Part shown: positions 10,101 through 20,149 of the stretch, one piece after another
How the letters are laid out: every line of letters begins with the position of its first letter
Position numbering within the stretch: position 1 is the stretch's first letter
Assembly: GCF_000423165.1 (NCBI RefSeq)
Contig: NZ_AUHL01000005.1
Location: forward strand, 186,001-250,000
DNA: 64,000 nucleotides
DNA from: Pseudidiomarina sediminum DSM 21906
GTDB lineage: Bacteria > Pseudomonadota > Gammaproteobacteria > Enterobacterales > Alteromonadaceae
Direction: 5' to 3'
The notes under the pieces: generated by a model
The model's input: the letters and a program-made list of their open reading frames with translations, nothing else
The model's database searches: none
What the model was told of the DNA's origin: nothing
Position numbers and translations under genes: made by a program

Positions 10101-10286
10101 GACTTGGATACTGATCACATTGAATTCAATTTCCGGAAACATCTGTTTGCGGACTTGTGACACCATGAAAATACCGGTGATGATGATCAGCGCCATGAGT
10201 AAGTTGGCGGCCACTGCGTTGTTGGCCCACCAAGCGATAAGACCTTTTTCTTGTGGCTTGATATTACGAGGTTCTGACGATTGCAT
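7119..10286 (-). CDS. RND efflux permease (HAE1/AcrB-like)
   Basis: A 1055-residue inner-membrane, proton-driven RND transporter. It begins with the first membrane helix (about residues 26-46), followed by a large periplasmic loop with porter-type segments (QVPFPGAAPQEVEQ). The TM4 motif GIVVDDAIVIGE carries the paired aspartates of the proton relay. The second half repeats the pattern, with GVVVNDSLVMVDYVNQSRREG in the second repeat. It is preceded by its adaptor gene, 11 bases away. No outer-membrane factor gene is linked, so the pump probably uses a shared TolC-like channel. Substrate cannot be told from sequence alone. Confidence 0.92.
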   Translation of the reverse strand: MQSSEPRNIKPQEKGLIAWWANNAVAANLLMALIIITGIFMVSQVRKQMFPEIEFNVISIQVPFPGAAPQEVEQGVLLLIEDALEDIDGVERMTSTAREGFGSVSIEVENGYDEQVVMDEVKMLVDAIPNFPQQIENPNIYRMRPQRNVIWISIFGDMTERNQKELAKAVRDDLRSMGGITKVDVVGARDYEISIEISEHDLQRYNLSFQQIVNAVRGTSLDVAGGSIRTPNGDILLRANNQAYFGDEFESIVLINNPDGTRLTLGDIATVKDEFIERRRFTEFDGKPATFVKVDSVGDQNDLAVAEAVRNYVERKQKELPPEVQIAHWGDSSYYLQGRLDLMIDNMIYGGFLVFLMLSLFLQLRLAFWVMLGIPICFLGTIALMPLPMFDISINMISLFGFILVLGIVVDDAIVIGESAYTEIENNGKSIDNVVRGAKKVAIPATFGVLTTMVAFIPMLMVDGGMGAIWESIAWVVILCLAFSLVESKLILPAHIAHMKYSKDVHAKPNAFQRVRNKIADSLRAFVERFYRPFLAKCLHYRYTTLASFLGMFILMFGLISGGVVRWVFFPNIPSDFVQTSVQMQPGSSEDATIRALQSINQALLRVDAQVQDEEGAGIVKHTNVWLDSNTSGMVMVELEKGEDRNIDGFSIINRWRMETPEIAGVKSINFQGSIAGGAGFDVEFQLAGEDLDELAAAARELKDVLTEFDGVFDVEDTFGEGNDEIILETKPLATAMGITLSELANQVRYAFYGAEAQRIQRGDEEVRIMVRYPYDERQSIGNLESMKLRSSDGALIPFTELAEIRHAKGYNTITRNDGERSVNVRARVDKDSVEPFEVVQQVQRDYMQPILDKYPSVQVKLEGASQDEAEATSSLAIGFVLALFAIYALMAVPLKSYSQPLIIMSVIPFGMIGAVVGHWILGMPISVLSLFGIIALAGVVVNDSLVMVDYVNQSRREGVPLRKAVQDAGSARFRAIILTSLTTFFGLLPIVLEKSLQAKIVIPMAISLGFGILFATVITLLLIPCLYLILDDTKRGVKTMLSWYGLTEKPAPKS

Positions 10287-10297
10287 GGAAAATCTCC

Positions 10298-11545
10298 TTA
10301 TTCGCCAGCGTCATCAGTATCGCTACTGACCACAACTTCCGTTTCATCTTCCGACGATTCAGCGGCTCCAGAACCTTCCATTTGCTGTGGCAAAGGATCG
10401 CCAGGTAAACGTACCTTCATACTCGGTAAGGCATTACTTAATTGCGTTAACACCACTTTGTCGCCACGTTGTAAACCATCACTGATCACCAGATCATTTT
10501 CCTCTTGGCGTAAAATGCTCACGCTACGACGTTGTAACCGACGCTCGTCGTCAACCACCCACACGTTACCGTCGATGGTGAGTGCAAAACGCGGAATACG
10601 CACCACGTTTTCGACAAACTTACCTTCAATATCCAATTGCACAAAACGACCGAAGCGCAACACTTGCGGATGCGTCTGTCCTTGGCGGTTGTACGGGTCG
10701 TCTACTTCGACCACACCGTAGATCACCCGACTGTTGTTATCCAAAATACCTTCACTACGTACCAAATGACCTTGCCAATGATAGGTTTGACCTGCCACGT
10801 TTGAGCTCAACTGAACCTGTGGAAACGCATCATTTTGAGAGAAGTCCGGTAGATTTAGGTACGCCAAATCTCGGTCACTTAACGGCACACGAATTTCGGC
10901 AACTTTAGTACCGAGCAGTTGGCCCACCTGACTACCTAGATTGACATACTGCCCCAAATCGACATTTTTGTTTTGCAGCAAGCCGTCAAAAGGCGCACGA
11001 ACTTCAGTGCGTTCCAAGTCACGTTTGGCTTTCGCGTAGGCCGCTTCCGCAGATTTCACACCAGCAACAGCACTAGCAACTTGCGGTTCTCGCAAGCCTA
11101 GCGATGGAATCTCGCCAAGCTCCAACGACTCCCACTCTTCTTTGGCGACCCGCGCACGCGCGCTTTCCTCGGCAAGGGTTGCTTGCGCTTGCGCTAAGTT
11201 CGCTGCCGCATTTTGTAGCGCCACTTCATAGTCGCTTGGATCGATGCGCAGAAGCACTTCACCTTCTTTAAAAAAGCCACCGTTATTGAAGTTGGGAGCA
11301 ATCTCAATGACTTGCCCACTGACTTGCGTCACGAGACTGGTGGTGTGCTTCGGCATCACGTTGCCTTGCCCCTGTACCGCGAGGTTGAGGTTCTCAGGCA
11401 CAACTTCTTGCACTTCGACTAAGGCAGCGGGACGCTCCATGCTGCGTTTAGGAAGCTGTGGTCGCATCGACGACAGCACAAACAGAAGGATAATTGCGAG
11501 AATAATTATTGTAGGTGGTAAAACTGCGCGTTTTGGAAAGGCCAT
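10298..11545 (-). CDS. RND periplasmic adaptor (membrane fusion protein)
   Basis: A 415-residue HlyD/AcrA-type adaptor. It has an N-terminal membrane anchor (about residues 8-27, LPPTIIILAIILLFVLSS), a lipoyl-like half-motif (NLAVQGQGNVMPKHTTSLVTQVSGQV), an alpha hairpin (about 120-180), the second lipoyl half (APFDGLLQNKNVDLGQYV) and beta-barrel domains. The C-terminal 30 residues are acidic and low complexity (SSEDETEVVVSSD). It is the first gene of the two-gene pump operon. The anchor lacks a lipobox cysteine, so this is a transmembrane, not a lipoprotein, adaptor. Confidence 0.9.
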   Translation of the reverse strand: MAFPKRAVLPPTIIILAIILLFVLSSMRPQLPKRSMERPAALVEVQEVVPENLNLAVQGQGNVMPKHTTSLVTQVSGQVIEIAPNFNNGGFFKEGEVLLRIDPSDYEVALQNAAANLAQAQATLAEESARARVAKEEWESLELGEIPSLGLREPQVASAVAGVKSAEAAYAKAKRDLERTEVRAPFDGLLQNKNVDLGQYVNLGSQVGQLLGTKVAEIRVPLSDRDLAYLNLPDFSQNDAFPQVQLSSNVAGQTYHWQGHLVRSEGILDNNSRVIYGVVEVDDPYNRQGQTHPQVLRFGRFVQLDIEGKFVENVVRIPRFALTIDGNVWVVDDERRLQRRSVSILRQEENDLVISDGLQRGDKVVLTQLSNALPSMKVRLPGDPLPQQMEGSGAAESSEDETEVVVSSDTDDAGE

Positions 11546-11649
11546 TGTCGATTGATTTCCATGAGTTCGTTAATTTCTAGCATATAGTATGCGGGAATAA
11601 GTGACGAACAAGAAAGCAGTTTATGTTGCGAGATGTAACAAATGTAACA

Positions 11650-13617
11650 TTATCCATTCAATAGATAACTTTCACTTGCTTCAATCGCGCGGGGGCCGCC
11701 CGCCAGCACTACGACATCATCTTGGTGCAAGACAAAATCACCACGTACTTCCGTAAACTCTTCTTCGCCGCGACGGACGGATTTCACTGTAACTGCGAGC
11801 TCATCCAACGCCAGTCGTTTTAACTCTTTACCGCACGCATAGGCGCTATCAGAAAGCTGGACCGCGTGTAAAAATTGCAAGCGATCAATTTTCTCTGGGT
11901 CCATATCGGTGGTCTCACCGGGATAAAACCCATGCATCTCGCCATAATGCGAGCGCCGTGCTTGATCAAGCCGCGAGAGGATCCGGCGGATCGGAATGCC
12001 CGAGCGACTGAGTACTTGCGACACTAACATTAGACTCGCTTCTAGAGTATCTGGCACCACTTGGGTTGCACCCGCCTCCATCAATTGTTGCAGATGCAAG
12101 TCATCACGCGAACGTACAATAATTTCAGCGTGTTCATTCAATTCTCGAATCGACTTCAACACTTCAAGTGCTTTCAAGTCTTCGGCGAAACTAATAATAA
12201 TCAGTTCAACCTGTTCAGCATGGACCGCTTTTAAAATATCCCGCCGCGCCGCGTCGCCGTAATACACTTTGTCACCACCGGCAATCGCTTCTTGCACACG
12301 ACGTGTGTCATGGTCAATCGCCAAGTGGTCAATGCCTTCTTGCGTCAAGAAACGACTGACCGTTTGACCGACTCGACCATAGCCTAATACCAGCACTTGC
12401 TTTGGCTCGCTAAGTTCAGGCTGGCCGAGATCCGCCTCATTTGGCTCTGCAACCTTGCGTAACAATGGCCGTACCAATTGTGCGCAACGTTGAATCACCA
12501 GTGGCGTAACCGCCATTCCCAACACACCGACGCCGACGAGCATTGACGCAATTTCGGCGGACAGTAACGAATAACTCAAGGCCAGCGACACTAATACGAA
12601 ACCAAACTCCCCCATTTGGAAGAGCATTAGCCCTGCGCCCCAGGCGTCTTCGTCGCGCTCTTTCATATAACCCGCCAAGGTACGCACCACCAGCATTTTG
12701 ATAATCCCAATGCCGAGTACCGCCAACACAATCCAATGCAAGTTGTGCATGAACACTTGCAGATCGAGTTGCATGCCTACGGTAATAAAGAAGAGGCCCA
12801 TCAAGATATCGCGAAACGGCCGAATATCAGCTTCCAACTGATGCTTGTATTTACTTTCGCCGAGCATCATGCCGGCCAAAAACGCACCGAGCGCCATCGA
12901 CAAACCAAACAAATGCGTTAAACCGCCCGCAACCAATGCCACCAATAGCGTTGCGAGCACAAAAAGCTCGTCGGTACGTAACCGCGCGATTTCTCGAAAA
13001 ATATGTGGCAATACCCACTTACCAATGGCCATTAACACCACAACCACCCCAGCGCCCTTAACCAAGGCAACCGCGAGGCTTTCCCAGATACTGACGTCGG
13101 TTGAGCTACTTGCCAGCAAGGGAATGATAATCAACATCGGCACTACGGCGATATCTTGGAACAACAGCACCGCAACCGTCGCTTGCCCCTTGCGTGTGGT
13201 GAGCTGTGAAGACTCACCAAGTTGCTTAATCACCACCGCGGTTGAACTTAACGCCAAGGTCCCCCCAATCACCATCGCCGCTGTCCAGTCGTCCAACCAA
13301 AGGAAGGCGAGCCCCGCAAACAACAAGGTACAAATAACAACCTCACCGGCACCTAAACCAAATACCAAGCGCCGCATGGCAATCATTTTGGGTAAAGAGA
13401 ACTCTAAGCCGAGCGAAAACAGCAACAACACCACCCCGAGCTCGGCAATAAAATGATAATCGTTCGGGTCTTGAATCCACGCCGTCACGTCAGGCCCAGC
13501 AACGATGCCGGCGACCAGATAGGCTAGAATCGCTGGAAGTTTGATCCGCCGAAATGCCCACACCAGCACTACGGCAATGGCGAGCAAGAGTAATACGTCG
13601 GCAAACGTTCCATTCAT
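11650..13617 (-). CDS. CPA2 family K+/H+ antiporter, KefB/YbaL-like
   Basis: A 655-residue monovalent cation:proton antiporter. Residues 1-385 form about 12 membrane helices with the family motif LFQDIAVVP and the EFGFVLVSLA helix. A RCK/TrkA-N domain follows (about 405-525), with the nucleotide-binding fold VLVLGYGRVGQ and the acidic residue of AIDHD at the end of the second strand. A TrkA-C domain (about 570-655) closes the protein. The TrkA-C domain makes it unlike E. coli KefC, which lacks it. Its ATG overlaps the stop of the EamA gene as ATGA, and it is the last gene of the dnaE-led unit. Likely role: potassium or sodium/proton homeostasis gated by nucleotide. Confidence 0.88.
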   Translation of the reverse strand: MNGTFADVLLLLAIAVVLVWAFRRIKLPAILAYLVAGIVAGPDVTAWIQDPNDYHFIAELGVVLLLFSLGLEFSLPKMIAMRRLVFGLGAGEVVICTLLFAGLAFLWLDDWTAAMVIGGTLALSSTAVVIKQLGESSQLTTRKGQATVAVLLFQDIAVVPMLIIIPLLASSSTDVSIWESLAVALVKGAGVVVVLMAIGKWVLPHIFREIARLRTDELFVLATLLVALVAGGLTHLFGLSMALGAFLAGMMLGESKYKHQLEADIRPFRDILMGLFFITVGMQLDLQVFMHNLHWIVLAVLGIGIIKMLVVRTLAGYMKERDEDAWGAGLMLFQMGEFGFVLVSLALSYSLLSAEIASMLVGVGVLGMAVTPLVIQRCAQLVRPLLRKVAEPNEADLGQPELSEPKQVLVLGYGRVGQTVSRFLTQEGIDHLAIDHDTRRVQEAIAGGDKVYYGDAARRDILKAVHAEQVELIIISFAEDLKALEVLKSIRELNEHAEIIVRSRDDLHLQQLMEAGATQVVPDTLEASLMLVSQVLSRSGIPIRRILSRLDQARRSHYGEMHGFYPGETTDMDPEKIDRLQFLHAVQLSDSAYACGKELKRLALDELAVTVKSVRRGEEEFTEVRGDFVLHQDDVVVLAGGPRAIEASESYLLNG

Positions 13618-14513
13618 GTTGATTTCCTTTGCAAATAAAGTCCAAGACAGATCAAGCTTAGTCCAAATAAGGTGGTCAGTTGAATGACTTCGCCCAAAAT
13701 AAAGTAAATAAGTAACAAACTAATGAAGGGGCTCAAGAAAATCAGCATCGATAATTGTGCGGTTTTTTCCGCCGTACGCATTGCCGTAAGCCACAATAAA
13801 AAAGTGATACCCATCTCAAACAAACCGACATATGCCGCCGCGGCCAGCGCCTGCCATTGCCCCCAAGGTAAGGCTTGCGGGTCAAGGGCAACGGCAATCC
13901 CCAGCAAGCCACAACCGAAGGCGAAACACCAAAACATGGCCGGAATCGGCGCATCGGTGTTTTTGGTATTGATCAGCCAATACAATGCCCACAATAAGGT
14001 GCTGAGTACCGCCAGGCCGATGCCGAGCCAGTTGGTTTCACTAAAGTTCCATTGCCCGCCGGTCGCGATCAACACCACCCCACTGTAAGCAATCAGCATG
14101 GCAACAAATTCACGGGCCGATAAGCGTTGCTTTAGGATTGGCACGGCCAATAAAGCCATGGTAATCGCCCAAGTATAGTTAATGGCTTGCGCTTGTTGCG
14201 CTGGCAACTGGTCGTATGCGGCGAACAACACCCAATAATACGTAAAGGGGTTCAGCGCACCTTGTGCTAAATAAAACAACCAACGCCGCCGGCCTAAGGC
14301 TAAGGTTTCCCGCACGCGCCCTTGCCACAACAACAGCGTTGCAAACACCGTAGTGCTGGTCAAGGCCGCCAGAAACAACAAGTGTAAGGGGGATAAATAA
14401 CCTAAGGCGATTTTGAACGCCGTTGCGACCGTTGACCAAAGCCCCACAGCCATGAGGCCAAAAACCATCGCACGACGCTGATTCAGTGGTGCTGAAACGG
14501 CGGATGTGGTCAT
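13614..14513 (-). CDS. EamA family (DMT) transporter
   Basis: A 299-residue drug/metabolite-type permease with ten predicted helices in two EamA repeats (about residues 12-140 and 150-290). The start at 14513 (MTTSAVSAP) is chosen because AAGGAGTC lies just upstream; an in-frame start further upstream would run into tilS. The gene follows tilS by 13 bases and overlaps the antiporter by 4 bases. Substrate is unknown; family members export amino acids or metabolites. It occupies the DNA immediately after an unusually short tilS. Confidence 0.85.
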   Translation of the reverse strand: MTTSAVSAPLNQRRAMVFGLMAVGLWSTVATAFKIALGYLSPLHLLFLAALTSTTVFATLLLWQGRVRETLALGRRRWLFYLAQGALNPFTYYWVLFAAYDQLPAQQAQAINYTWAITMALLAVPILKQRLSAREFVAMLIAYSGVVLIATGGQWNFSETNWLGIGLAVLSTLLWALYWLINTKNTDAPIPAMFWCFAFGCGLLGIAVALDPQALPWGQWQALAAAAYVGLFEMGITFLLWLTAMRTAEKTAQLSMLIFLSPFISLLLIYFILGEVIQLTTLFGLSLICLGLYLQRKST

Positions 14514-14526
14514 CGTGACTCCTTGC

Positions 14527-15528
14527 TTAAACCCGTTGGTGCAGTTGTAAGAAGCGTTCGCGGGTACGCGAAACGTAATGATTGCCCCACGCGACTTGGG
14601 GCTGACGATCATTGCCGGTATGGAGCATTTGCACGCGCAGCTGTTCTAACTGAGCGTAAGATGGCATGCGCGCACCTTGTTGTTGCAACCAGGCTCGCAA
14701 CAAGGCGCGTTGGGTGACCACCGACTGCTTCGCTACAGGCTCAACGGCTAAGGCTCCGTCACTACGGGTCCATTGTGCCAGTTGTGCGCCTAGCAATTCA
14801 TCTAACACCTGCTGCTGCTCGGCACACAGCTGTGCACTACGCAATACCGCATCACCAAAATGTGGCCAGCGCTGTTCTAAGCGCGTCACAATTTCGTGCC
14901 GTAGAAAGTTACGATCGATGCTGGTGTCATAGTTGGTATCATCTTCAATCCAAAACAATTGGTGCTGATGGGCATAGGCATAAATTTCGGCCTTACTCAC
15001 CCCAATGAGAGGCCGCAGCCATACCTGCTCGCCTGGGCGCTCAGCGGCGTCTGCGGTAATACATTGCGCCATCGCAGCTAAACCTTTTGGCCCGGCACCA
15101 CGTTTGAGTTGCAGTAAAAAGGTTTCGATTTGATCGTTGCGATGCTGCCCTAGCAACATCACCGCCCCAGGCTCCACCAGTTCACTTAAGCGTTGATAGC
15201 GCGCATCACGCCCTGCAGCTTCTTTACTCACGCGCGCGCCAAGCGGCACAGGCAAGGTTTCACAATGCATTGGAAACTGTCGCCGCGCACAGTCAGCCAC
15301 GAGGCCACTTGCCCAAGCTTCAGAATCAGGATGAAAGTGATGATCAAGATGAATGGCGAGATAGCGGTACTGAGGATGTTCGCTGCGCCAGCGATCAAGT
15401 AAGTCGAGAATTGTTTGCGAATCAGCGCCACCACCGAGGCAGGCGACAATTTGCTGTTGCGGACGCAGCGCTAACTGAGTTAGCGCTGCGTTGAAGTCAG
15501 AATAGAGATCACGATAGCTAGGAAGCAC
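14527..15528 (-). CDS. tilS: tRNA(Ile)-lysidine synthetase, short and motif-altered
   Basis: TilS converts C34 of tRNA-Ile(CAU) to lysidine so that AUA is read as Ile. The N-type ATP-pyrophosphatase domain (residues 1-220) is clear: GPKGLAAM, WLRPL.GVSKAEI, WIEDDTN and DRNFLRHE segments, followed by a substrate-binding domain (about 240-330). Three oddities are visible. The PP-loop reads GGGADS (residues 32-37) instead of SGGxDS. The HHxDDQxET motif reads QHRNDQIET. The protein ends at 333 residues, without the C-terminal domain present in the roughly 430-residue enterobacterial enzyme. The reading frame is clean. Position after accA, 12 bases away, matches the usual neighbourhood. It may be a functional short form like that of Aquifex, or a weakened copy. 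Confidence 0.85.
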   Translation of the reverse strand: MLPSYRDLYSDFNAALTQLALRPQQQIVACLGGGADSQTILDLLDRWRSEHPQYRYLAIHLDHHFHPDSEAWASGLVADCARRQFPMHCETLPVPLGARVSKEAAGRDARYQRLSELVEPGAVMLLGQHRNDQIETFLLQLKRGAGPKGLAAMAQCITADAAERPGEQVWLRPLIGVSKAEIYAYAHQHQLFWIEDDTNYDTSIDRNFLRHEIVTRLEQRWPHFGDAVLRSAQLCAEQQQVLDELLGAQLAQWTRSDGALAVEPVAKQSVVTQRALLRAWLQQQGARMPSYAQLEQLRVQMLHTGNDRQPQVAWGNHYVSRTRERFLQLHQRV

Positions 15529-15540
15529 GGCAATCGAAGG

Positions 15541-16497
15541 TTAACAATAACCAAACGACATCAGCTTCTGATAACGTTGTTCCAGCAATGCCGTGCGATC
15601 AAGGCCTTTTAAGTCTGCCAAATCGCTTTGAATGCGTTGCTTCAAACGTTGCGCCATTTGTTCATAATCACGGTGCGCACCACCTAAAGGTTCAGGAACG
15701 ATGTTATCAATAAGACCGAGTTCCAAACTACGGTCCGCCGTCACACCCATCGCTTCCGCTGCGAGCGACGCTTTCTCTGCGCTCTTCCACAAAATCGAGG
15801 CACAACCTTCTGGTGAAATTACTGAATAGGTTGAGTGCTGTAACATGTTCACGCGGTCACCGACGCCAATCGCCAAAGCACCACCTGAACCACCTTCGCC
15901 AATGACGGTACACACAATAGGTACATTCAAACGCGCCATCACTTTCAGGTTGCGAGCAATGGCTTCAGACTGACCACGTTCTTCCGCACCAATGCCTGGG
16001 TAAGCACCCGGGGTGTCAATGAAGGTAATGATTGGCATTTTGAAACGCTCAGCCATTTCCATCAAACGCAAGGCTTTACGGTAACCTTCAGGTTTTGGCA
16101 TGCCGAAGTTACGACGAATCTTTTCTTTGGTTTCACGGCCTTTTTGGTGGCCAATAATCATCACCGGCTGCCCGTCCAGACGCGCAGTACCGCCAACAAT
16201 CGCGCGGTCATCAGCAAAGGCACGATCGCCTGCTAACTCATCAAAATCGGTGAAAATATGCTCAATATAATCAAGCGTGTAAGGGCGTAGCGGATGACGC
16301 GCCATTTGCGCGACTTGCCAAGCACCGAGGTCACCAAAGATTTTTTCAATCAATTGCTCGCGCTTCTCTTGCAACTTGGCAATCTCTTCTTCAATCGAGA
16401 TATCAAAGTCGCCTTTCGCGCCGACGGCTTTTAACTCGTCAATTTGCGCTTGCAGCTCAGCAATTGGTTTTTCAAACTCTAAAAAATGCAAATTCAT
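15541..16497 (-). CDS. accA: Acetyl-CoA carboxylase carboxyltransferase subunit alpha
   Basis: The alpha subunit of the carboxyltransferase that makes malonyl-CoA, the first step of fatty acid synthesis. The 318-residue length fits. The start at 16497 ([12 protein letters not shown]) matches the family N-terminus and has GGGAGT upstream; a start 12 bases further upstream is less likely. Crotonase-like core motifs are visible: [33 protein letters not shown] and [14 protein letters not shown]. It lies 37 bases after dnaE and 12 before tilS. Confidence 0.95.
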   Translation of the reverse strand: MNLHFLEFEKPIAELQAQIDELKAVGAKGDFDISIEEEIAKLQEKREQLIEKIFGDLGAWQVAQMARHPLRPYTLDYIEHIFTDFDELAGDRAFADDRAIVGGTARLDGQPVMIIGHQKGRETKEKIRRNFGMPKPEGYRKALRLMEMAERFKMPIITFIDTPGAYPGIGAEERGQSEAIARNLKVMARLNVPIVCTVIGEGGSGGALAIGVGDRVNMLQHSTYSVISPEGCASILWKSAEKASLAAEAMGVTADRSLELGLIDNIVPEPLGGAHRDYEQMAQRLKQRIQSDLADLKGLDRTALLEQRYQKLMSFGYC

Positions 16498-16534
16498 TTG
16501 GACTCCCATTCACTCCAGCACCTGCCGCAGTGGA

Positions 16535-19500
16535 TCAAAATTCTAGCGTGACGTGTTGCGCTCCAAGCTGTTGTTCCAGCTCGTATAATAATTCATCTTC
16601 AGGGGTCACGAACCACTCGGTACCCGCATTATAGGTGGCTTTGACATCAGTGCGATGATAGTCAAATACCAACGGGCAGGCGCCTCCTTTGTACGGCTCC
16701 AGCGTTTGCAAAAGCTGTTGCAAGGCTTTGCCTTCCAAATGTTCCGGGCGCACCGTGATCCGTAATCCCTTGGCATACTGTTCGCGAATGCCAGTGATCG
16801 TCATCACTTCTCTGGCGGTCATTGTATTGCCGCCAGAGTAATCATCAAAGCTGACCTCTCCTTTTATGACCAAAATCTGGTCTTTGGCCAGCAAATGTTC
16901 ATAGGTTTCATAATCCTGTGCGAAAAAGCGTACATCAAAGCGGGCTGTTTTGTCATCTAAAGTCACAATCGCCCAACGAGCACCTTTCTTGTTCACCATC
17001 ACGCGTAAATCGATCACGAGTCCGGCGATACTTGTCATCTGTTCACGCCCCGTCGGACGTACGTTGGCTAAGTTCGCCGGTACATAATTGCGCAATTCCG
17101 AGCGATAGCGATTAATCGGATGTCCAGTTAAGTATAGCCCAAGGGTTTCCCGCTCGCCGTCAAGCCAACGCGCTTCTGGCCATGGCGCAACATTCTCAAA
17201 TTCTGCCGCCGGTGCGTCACTATCATCGGTTGGTGCAAGAACGCCGAATAAATCGGTTTGGCCAATGGCCTCAGCGCGCGCATGTTGCTCTGCTTGGCGC
17301 ATGGCTTTTTCTAAGGTCGCGACTAAGGCGGCGCGATGCGGTCCAAGCGAGTCCATCGCGCCAGCCCGAATCAAACGCTCGAGCACACGACGATTCAACT
17401 TCTTCAAGTCAACGCGACAGCAGAAATCAAACAGGTCTTTGAAAGATCCGCCTTCTTGTCGGGCACTGAGAATGGCTTCAATCGGGCCTTCCCCTACCCC
17501 TTTAATGGCACCGATGCCGTAGACGACGTTACCTTGCTCATCAACGGTGAATTTGTATTGACCGACGTTCACATCTGGTGGCAACAGTTTCAGCCCCATC
17601 TGCTCACACTCGTCCACCAAGGTGACAATCTTGTCAGTGTTGTCCATATCGGCTGACATGACCGCCGCCATAAACTCGGCTGGATAATGGGTCTTCATCC
17701 ACAAGGTTTGATACGACACCAACGCGTAGGCTGCCGAGTGTGATTTGTTAAAACCATAGCCGGCAAACTTTTCTACCAAGTCGAAGATTTTCATCGCTAA
17801 GTCAGGATCGATGCCCATCTTCTTCGCGCCTTCCGCGAAAACCTCACGCTGTTTGGCCATCTCTTCTGGCTTTTTCTTACCCATTGCACGACGCAACAAG
17901 TCAGCGCCGCCAAGTGAATAGCCTGCCAGTACCTGAGCGATCTGCATGACCTGCTCCTGGTACAAAATAACCCCGTAGGTTGGCTCTAGAATTGGCTGTA
18001 ACCATTCGTGTTGGTAGTCTTTATCTGGATACGAAATAGGCTCACGACCGTGCTTACGGTCGATAAAGTTATCCACCATGCCTGATTGCAGCGGACCTGG
18101 TCGGAACAAAGCAACCAATGCGATGATGTCTTCGAAGCTATCCGGCAGCAGCTTTTTGATCAGCTGTTTCATCCCGCTTGATTCCAGCTGGAACACCGCT
18201 GTGGTCTGGGCTTTTTTCAGCAGCTGGAAGCAACGCGGATCATCCAGTGGGATCTTTTCAATGGCAATCGGCGCTGCGTTCTGGCGCGCTCGTTTAGCGT
18301 TCACCATATCTAGCGCCCATTGAATAATGGTCAGGGTACGCAGACCTAAAAAGTCAAACTTAACCAGACCGGCGGACTCAACATCGTTCTTATCAAACTG
18401 GGTGACCGGCTGTTTCCCTTCCTCATCGCAGTACAAAGGGGAAAAGTCTGTGATTTTATCTGGTGCAATAACAACACCACCAGCGTGTTTCCCGGCGTTA
18501 CGGGTCACGCCCTCAAGAATACGTGCCATATCAATAAGATCACGTACGTCTTCATCTTGGTCGTACATTTCATTCAGGCGCGGTTCAATCTCGAACGCCT
18601 TCGCCAACGTCATGCCCGGGTCGCCCGGCACTAACTTGGTAATTTTATCGACAAAACCGTATGGATGCCCCAGTACCCGTCCGACATCTCGAATGGATGC
18701 CTTCGCCGCCATCGTACCGAAAGTAATGATCTGTGAGACCGCTTCACGGCCATAGAGCTCGGCAACGTGGTCGATGACCTCGTCCCGCCGTTCCATACAG
18801 AAATCGATATCAAAGTCTGGCATTGAGACCCGTTCTGGGTTCAAGAAACGTTCGAAAAGGAGATCGAGCTCTAACGGGTCAAGGTCGGTGATTTTCAGGG
18901 CATAGGCCACCAATGAGCCTGCCCCCGAACCTCGTCCAGGCCCAACTGGAATCCCGTTATCTTTTGACCATTGAATAAACTCCATCACGATCAAGAAGTA
19001 ACCTGGAAAGCCCATTTGGTTGATAACATCGAGCTCAATTTTCAACCGCTCGTCATACTCAGGACGTTGTTTGGCACGCTCTTCAGGATCTGGGAACAGC
19101 GCTTCAAGACGCTCTTCTAAGCCTTCTTCGGATTTTTTCACCAAGAAGTCTTCAGGTGACATACCACCGGTTGGGAACGCTGGTAACACGTACTCATCAA
19201 GGGTGATGGTCACGTTGCAGCGTTTCGCAATTTCAATGGTGTTGGCAATAGCTTCAGGAATATCGGCAAAGAGATCGAGCATCTCTTCGGGCGTTTTCAA
19301 GTATTGTTCACGGCTATATTTCTTCGGCCGACGCTTGTCATCTAAGGTGTAACCATCGGCAACGGCAACCCGTACTTCGTGGGCTTGGAAATCTTCAGGT
19401 TTTAAGAACACCACTTCGTTGGTGGCTACGACAGGCACATCCTGCTCAGCCGCCAAAGCAACCGCCGCATGCAAGTAGTCGTCCTCTTGCGGACGCCCCG

Positions 19501-20029
19501 TACGCAACAGTTCTAGGTAAAAACGATCCGGAAAATACTGTTGGTAAAAGGCTAGTTCCGTCTCAGCCTCCGCTTTACGGTTTTGCAGTAGCTTGCGACC
19601 AATATCACCTTCGCGACCGCCACTTAGCAGCAACAAGCCTTCAGCATGCTCTGCCAACCAACCCTTGTTGATGCATGGGCGACCGGCACGATGGCCCGCC
19701 AAATAACCACGACTGATCAGCTGTGTTAATTGCTGATAGCCTTCGTTGTTCATGGCTAACGCAGTCAGCCGAAACGGCGTTTCTTGGCTATCGTCGTTCC
19801 AATCGTCAGGCAACACCCATAGGTCGCAACCGACAATCGGCTTTAATCCTTTGCCGTGAGCCGTGCGGTAAAAGCGCACCAAACCACACATATTCATTTG
19901 ATCGGTTAAGGCAAACGCAGGCATTTGAGCATTCGCAGTGGCTTCACAGATCGGCCCAACCTTGGCAAGGCCATCAATCATCGAGAAGTCACTGTGAACC
20001 CTTAAATGAATAAATTGTGGGGCTGTCAT
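16535..20029 (-). CDS. dnaE: DNA polymerase III alpha subunit
   Basis: The replicative polymerase catalytic subunit, 1164 residues from the start chosen here. The N-terminus [17 protein letters not shown] aligns with the usual family start; alternatives at 20047 (ATG) and 20053 (TTG) add 6 or 8 residues, and none has a strong ribosome site. Domains: PHP (residues 1-270), palm/fingers with catalytic acidic residues in [13 protein letters not shown] near residue 400, helix-hairpin-helix (about 800-900), OB fold (about 990-1070) and C-terminal tau-binding region. It is the first gene of the run dnaE-accA-tilS-EamA-KefB. Confidence 0.96.
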   Translation of the reverse strand: MTAPQFIHLRVHSDFSMIDGLAKVGPICEATANAQMPAFALTDQMNMCGLVRFYRTAHGKGLKPIVGCDLWVLPDDWNDDSQETPFRLTALAMNNEGYQQLTQLISRGYLAGHRAGRPCINKGWLAEHAEGLLLLSGGREGDIGRKLLQNRKAEAETELAFYQQYFPDRFYLELLRTGRPQEDDYLHAAVALAAEQDVPVVATNEVVFLKPEDFQAHEVRVAVADGYTLDDKRRPKKYSREQYLKTPEEMLDLFADIPEAIANTIEIAKRCNVTITLDEYVLPAFPTGGMSPEDFLVKKSEEGLEERLEALFPDPEERAKQRPEYDERLKIELDVINQMGFPGYFLIVMEFIQWSKDNGIPVGPGRGSGAGSLVAYALKITDLDPLELDLLFERFLNPERVSMPDFDIDFCMERRDEVIDHVAELYGREAVSQIITFGTMAAKASIRDVGRVLGHPYGFVDKITKLVPGDPGMTLAKAFEIEPRLNEMYDQDEDVRDLIDMARILEGVTRNAGKHAGGVVIAPDKITDFSPLYCDEEGKQPVTQFDKNDVESAGLVKFDFLGLRTLTIIQWALDMVNAKRARQNAAPIAIEKIPLDDPRCFQLLKKAQTTAVFQLESSGMKQLIKKLLPDSFEDIIALVALFRPGPLQSGMVDNFIDRKHGREPISYPDKDYQHEWLQPILEPTYGVILYQEQVMQIAQVLAGYSLGGADLLRRAMGKKKPEEMAKQREVFAEGAKKMGIDPDLAMKIFDLVEKFAGYGFNKSHSAAYALVSYQTLWMKTHYPAEFMAAVMSADMDNTDKIVTLVDECEQMGLKLLPPDVNVGQYKFTVDEQGNVVYGIGAIKGVGEGPIEAILSARQEGGSFKDLFDFCCRVDLKKLNRRVLERLIRAGAMDSLGPHRAALVATLEKAMRQAEQHARAEAIGQTDLFGVLAPTDDSDAPAAEFENVAPWPEARWLDGERETLGLYLTGHPINRYRSELRNYVPANLANVRPTGREQMTSIAGLVIDLRVMVNKKGARWAIVTLDDKTARFDVRFFAQDYETYEHLLAKDQILVIKGEVSFDDYSGGNTMTAREVMTITGIREQYAKGLRITVRPEHLEGKALQQLLQTLEPYKGGACPLVFDYHRTDVKATYNAGTEWFVTPEDELLYELEQQLGAQHVTLEF

Positions 20030-20149
20030 CGAGGCGTGTTCCGTCATGCGCAATAGCAGTTTCTTGTCGTTAGCTTAGCGCTCTATTGTGCCGTATGCCG
20101 CGATTGATGTCATGCCCTGTTTCGTGTTCAACCGCGGCTTTTACATCGA

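Noticed and set aside
14513-14540. Frameshift explaining the short TilS
   Set aside because: The stop is followed at once by a good ribosome site and the EamA start, and no continuation of a TilS C-terminal domain is visible in other frames of the region.
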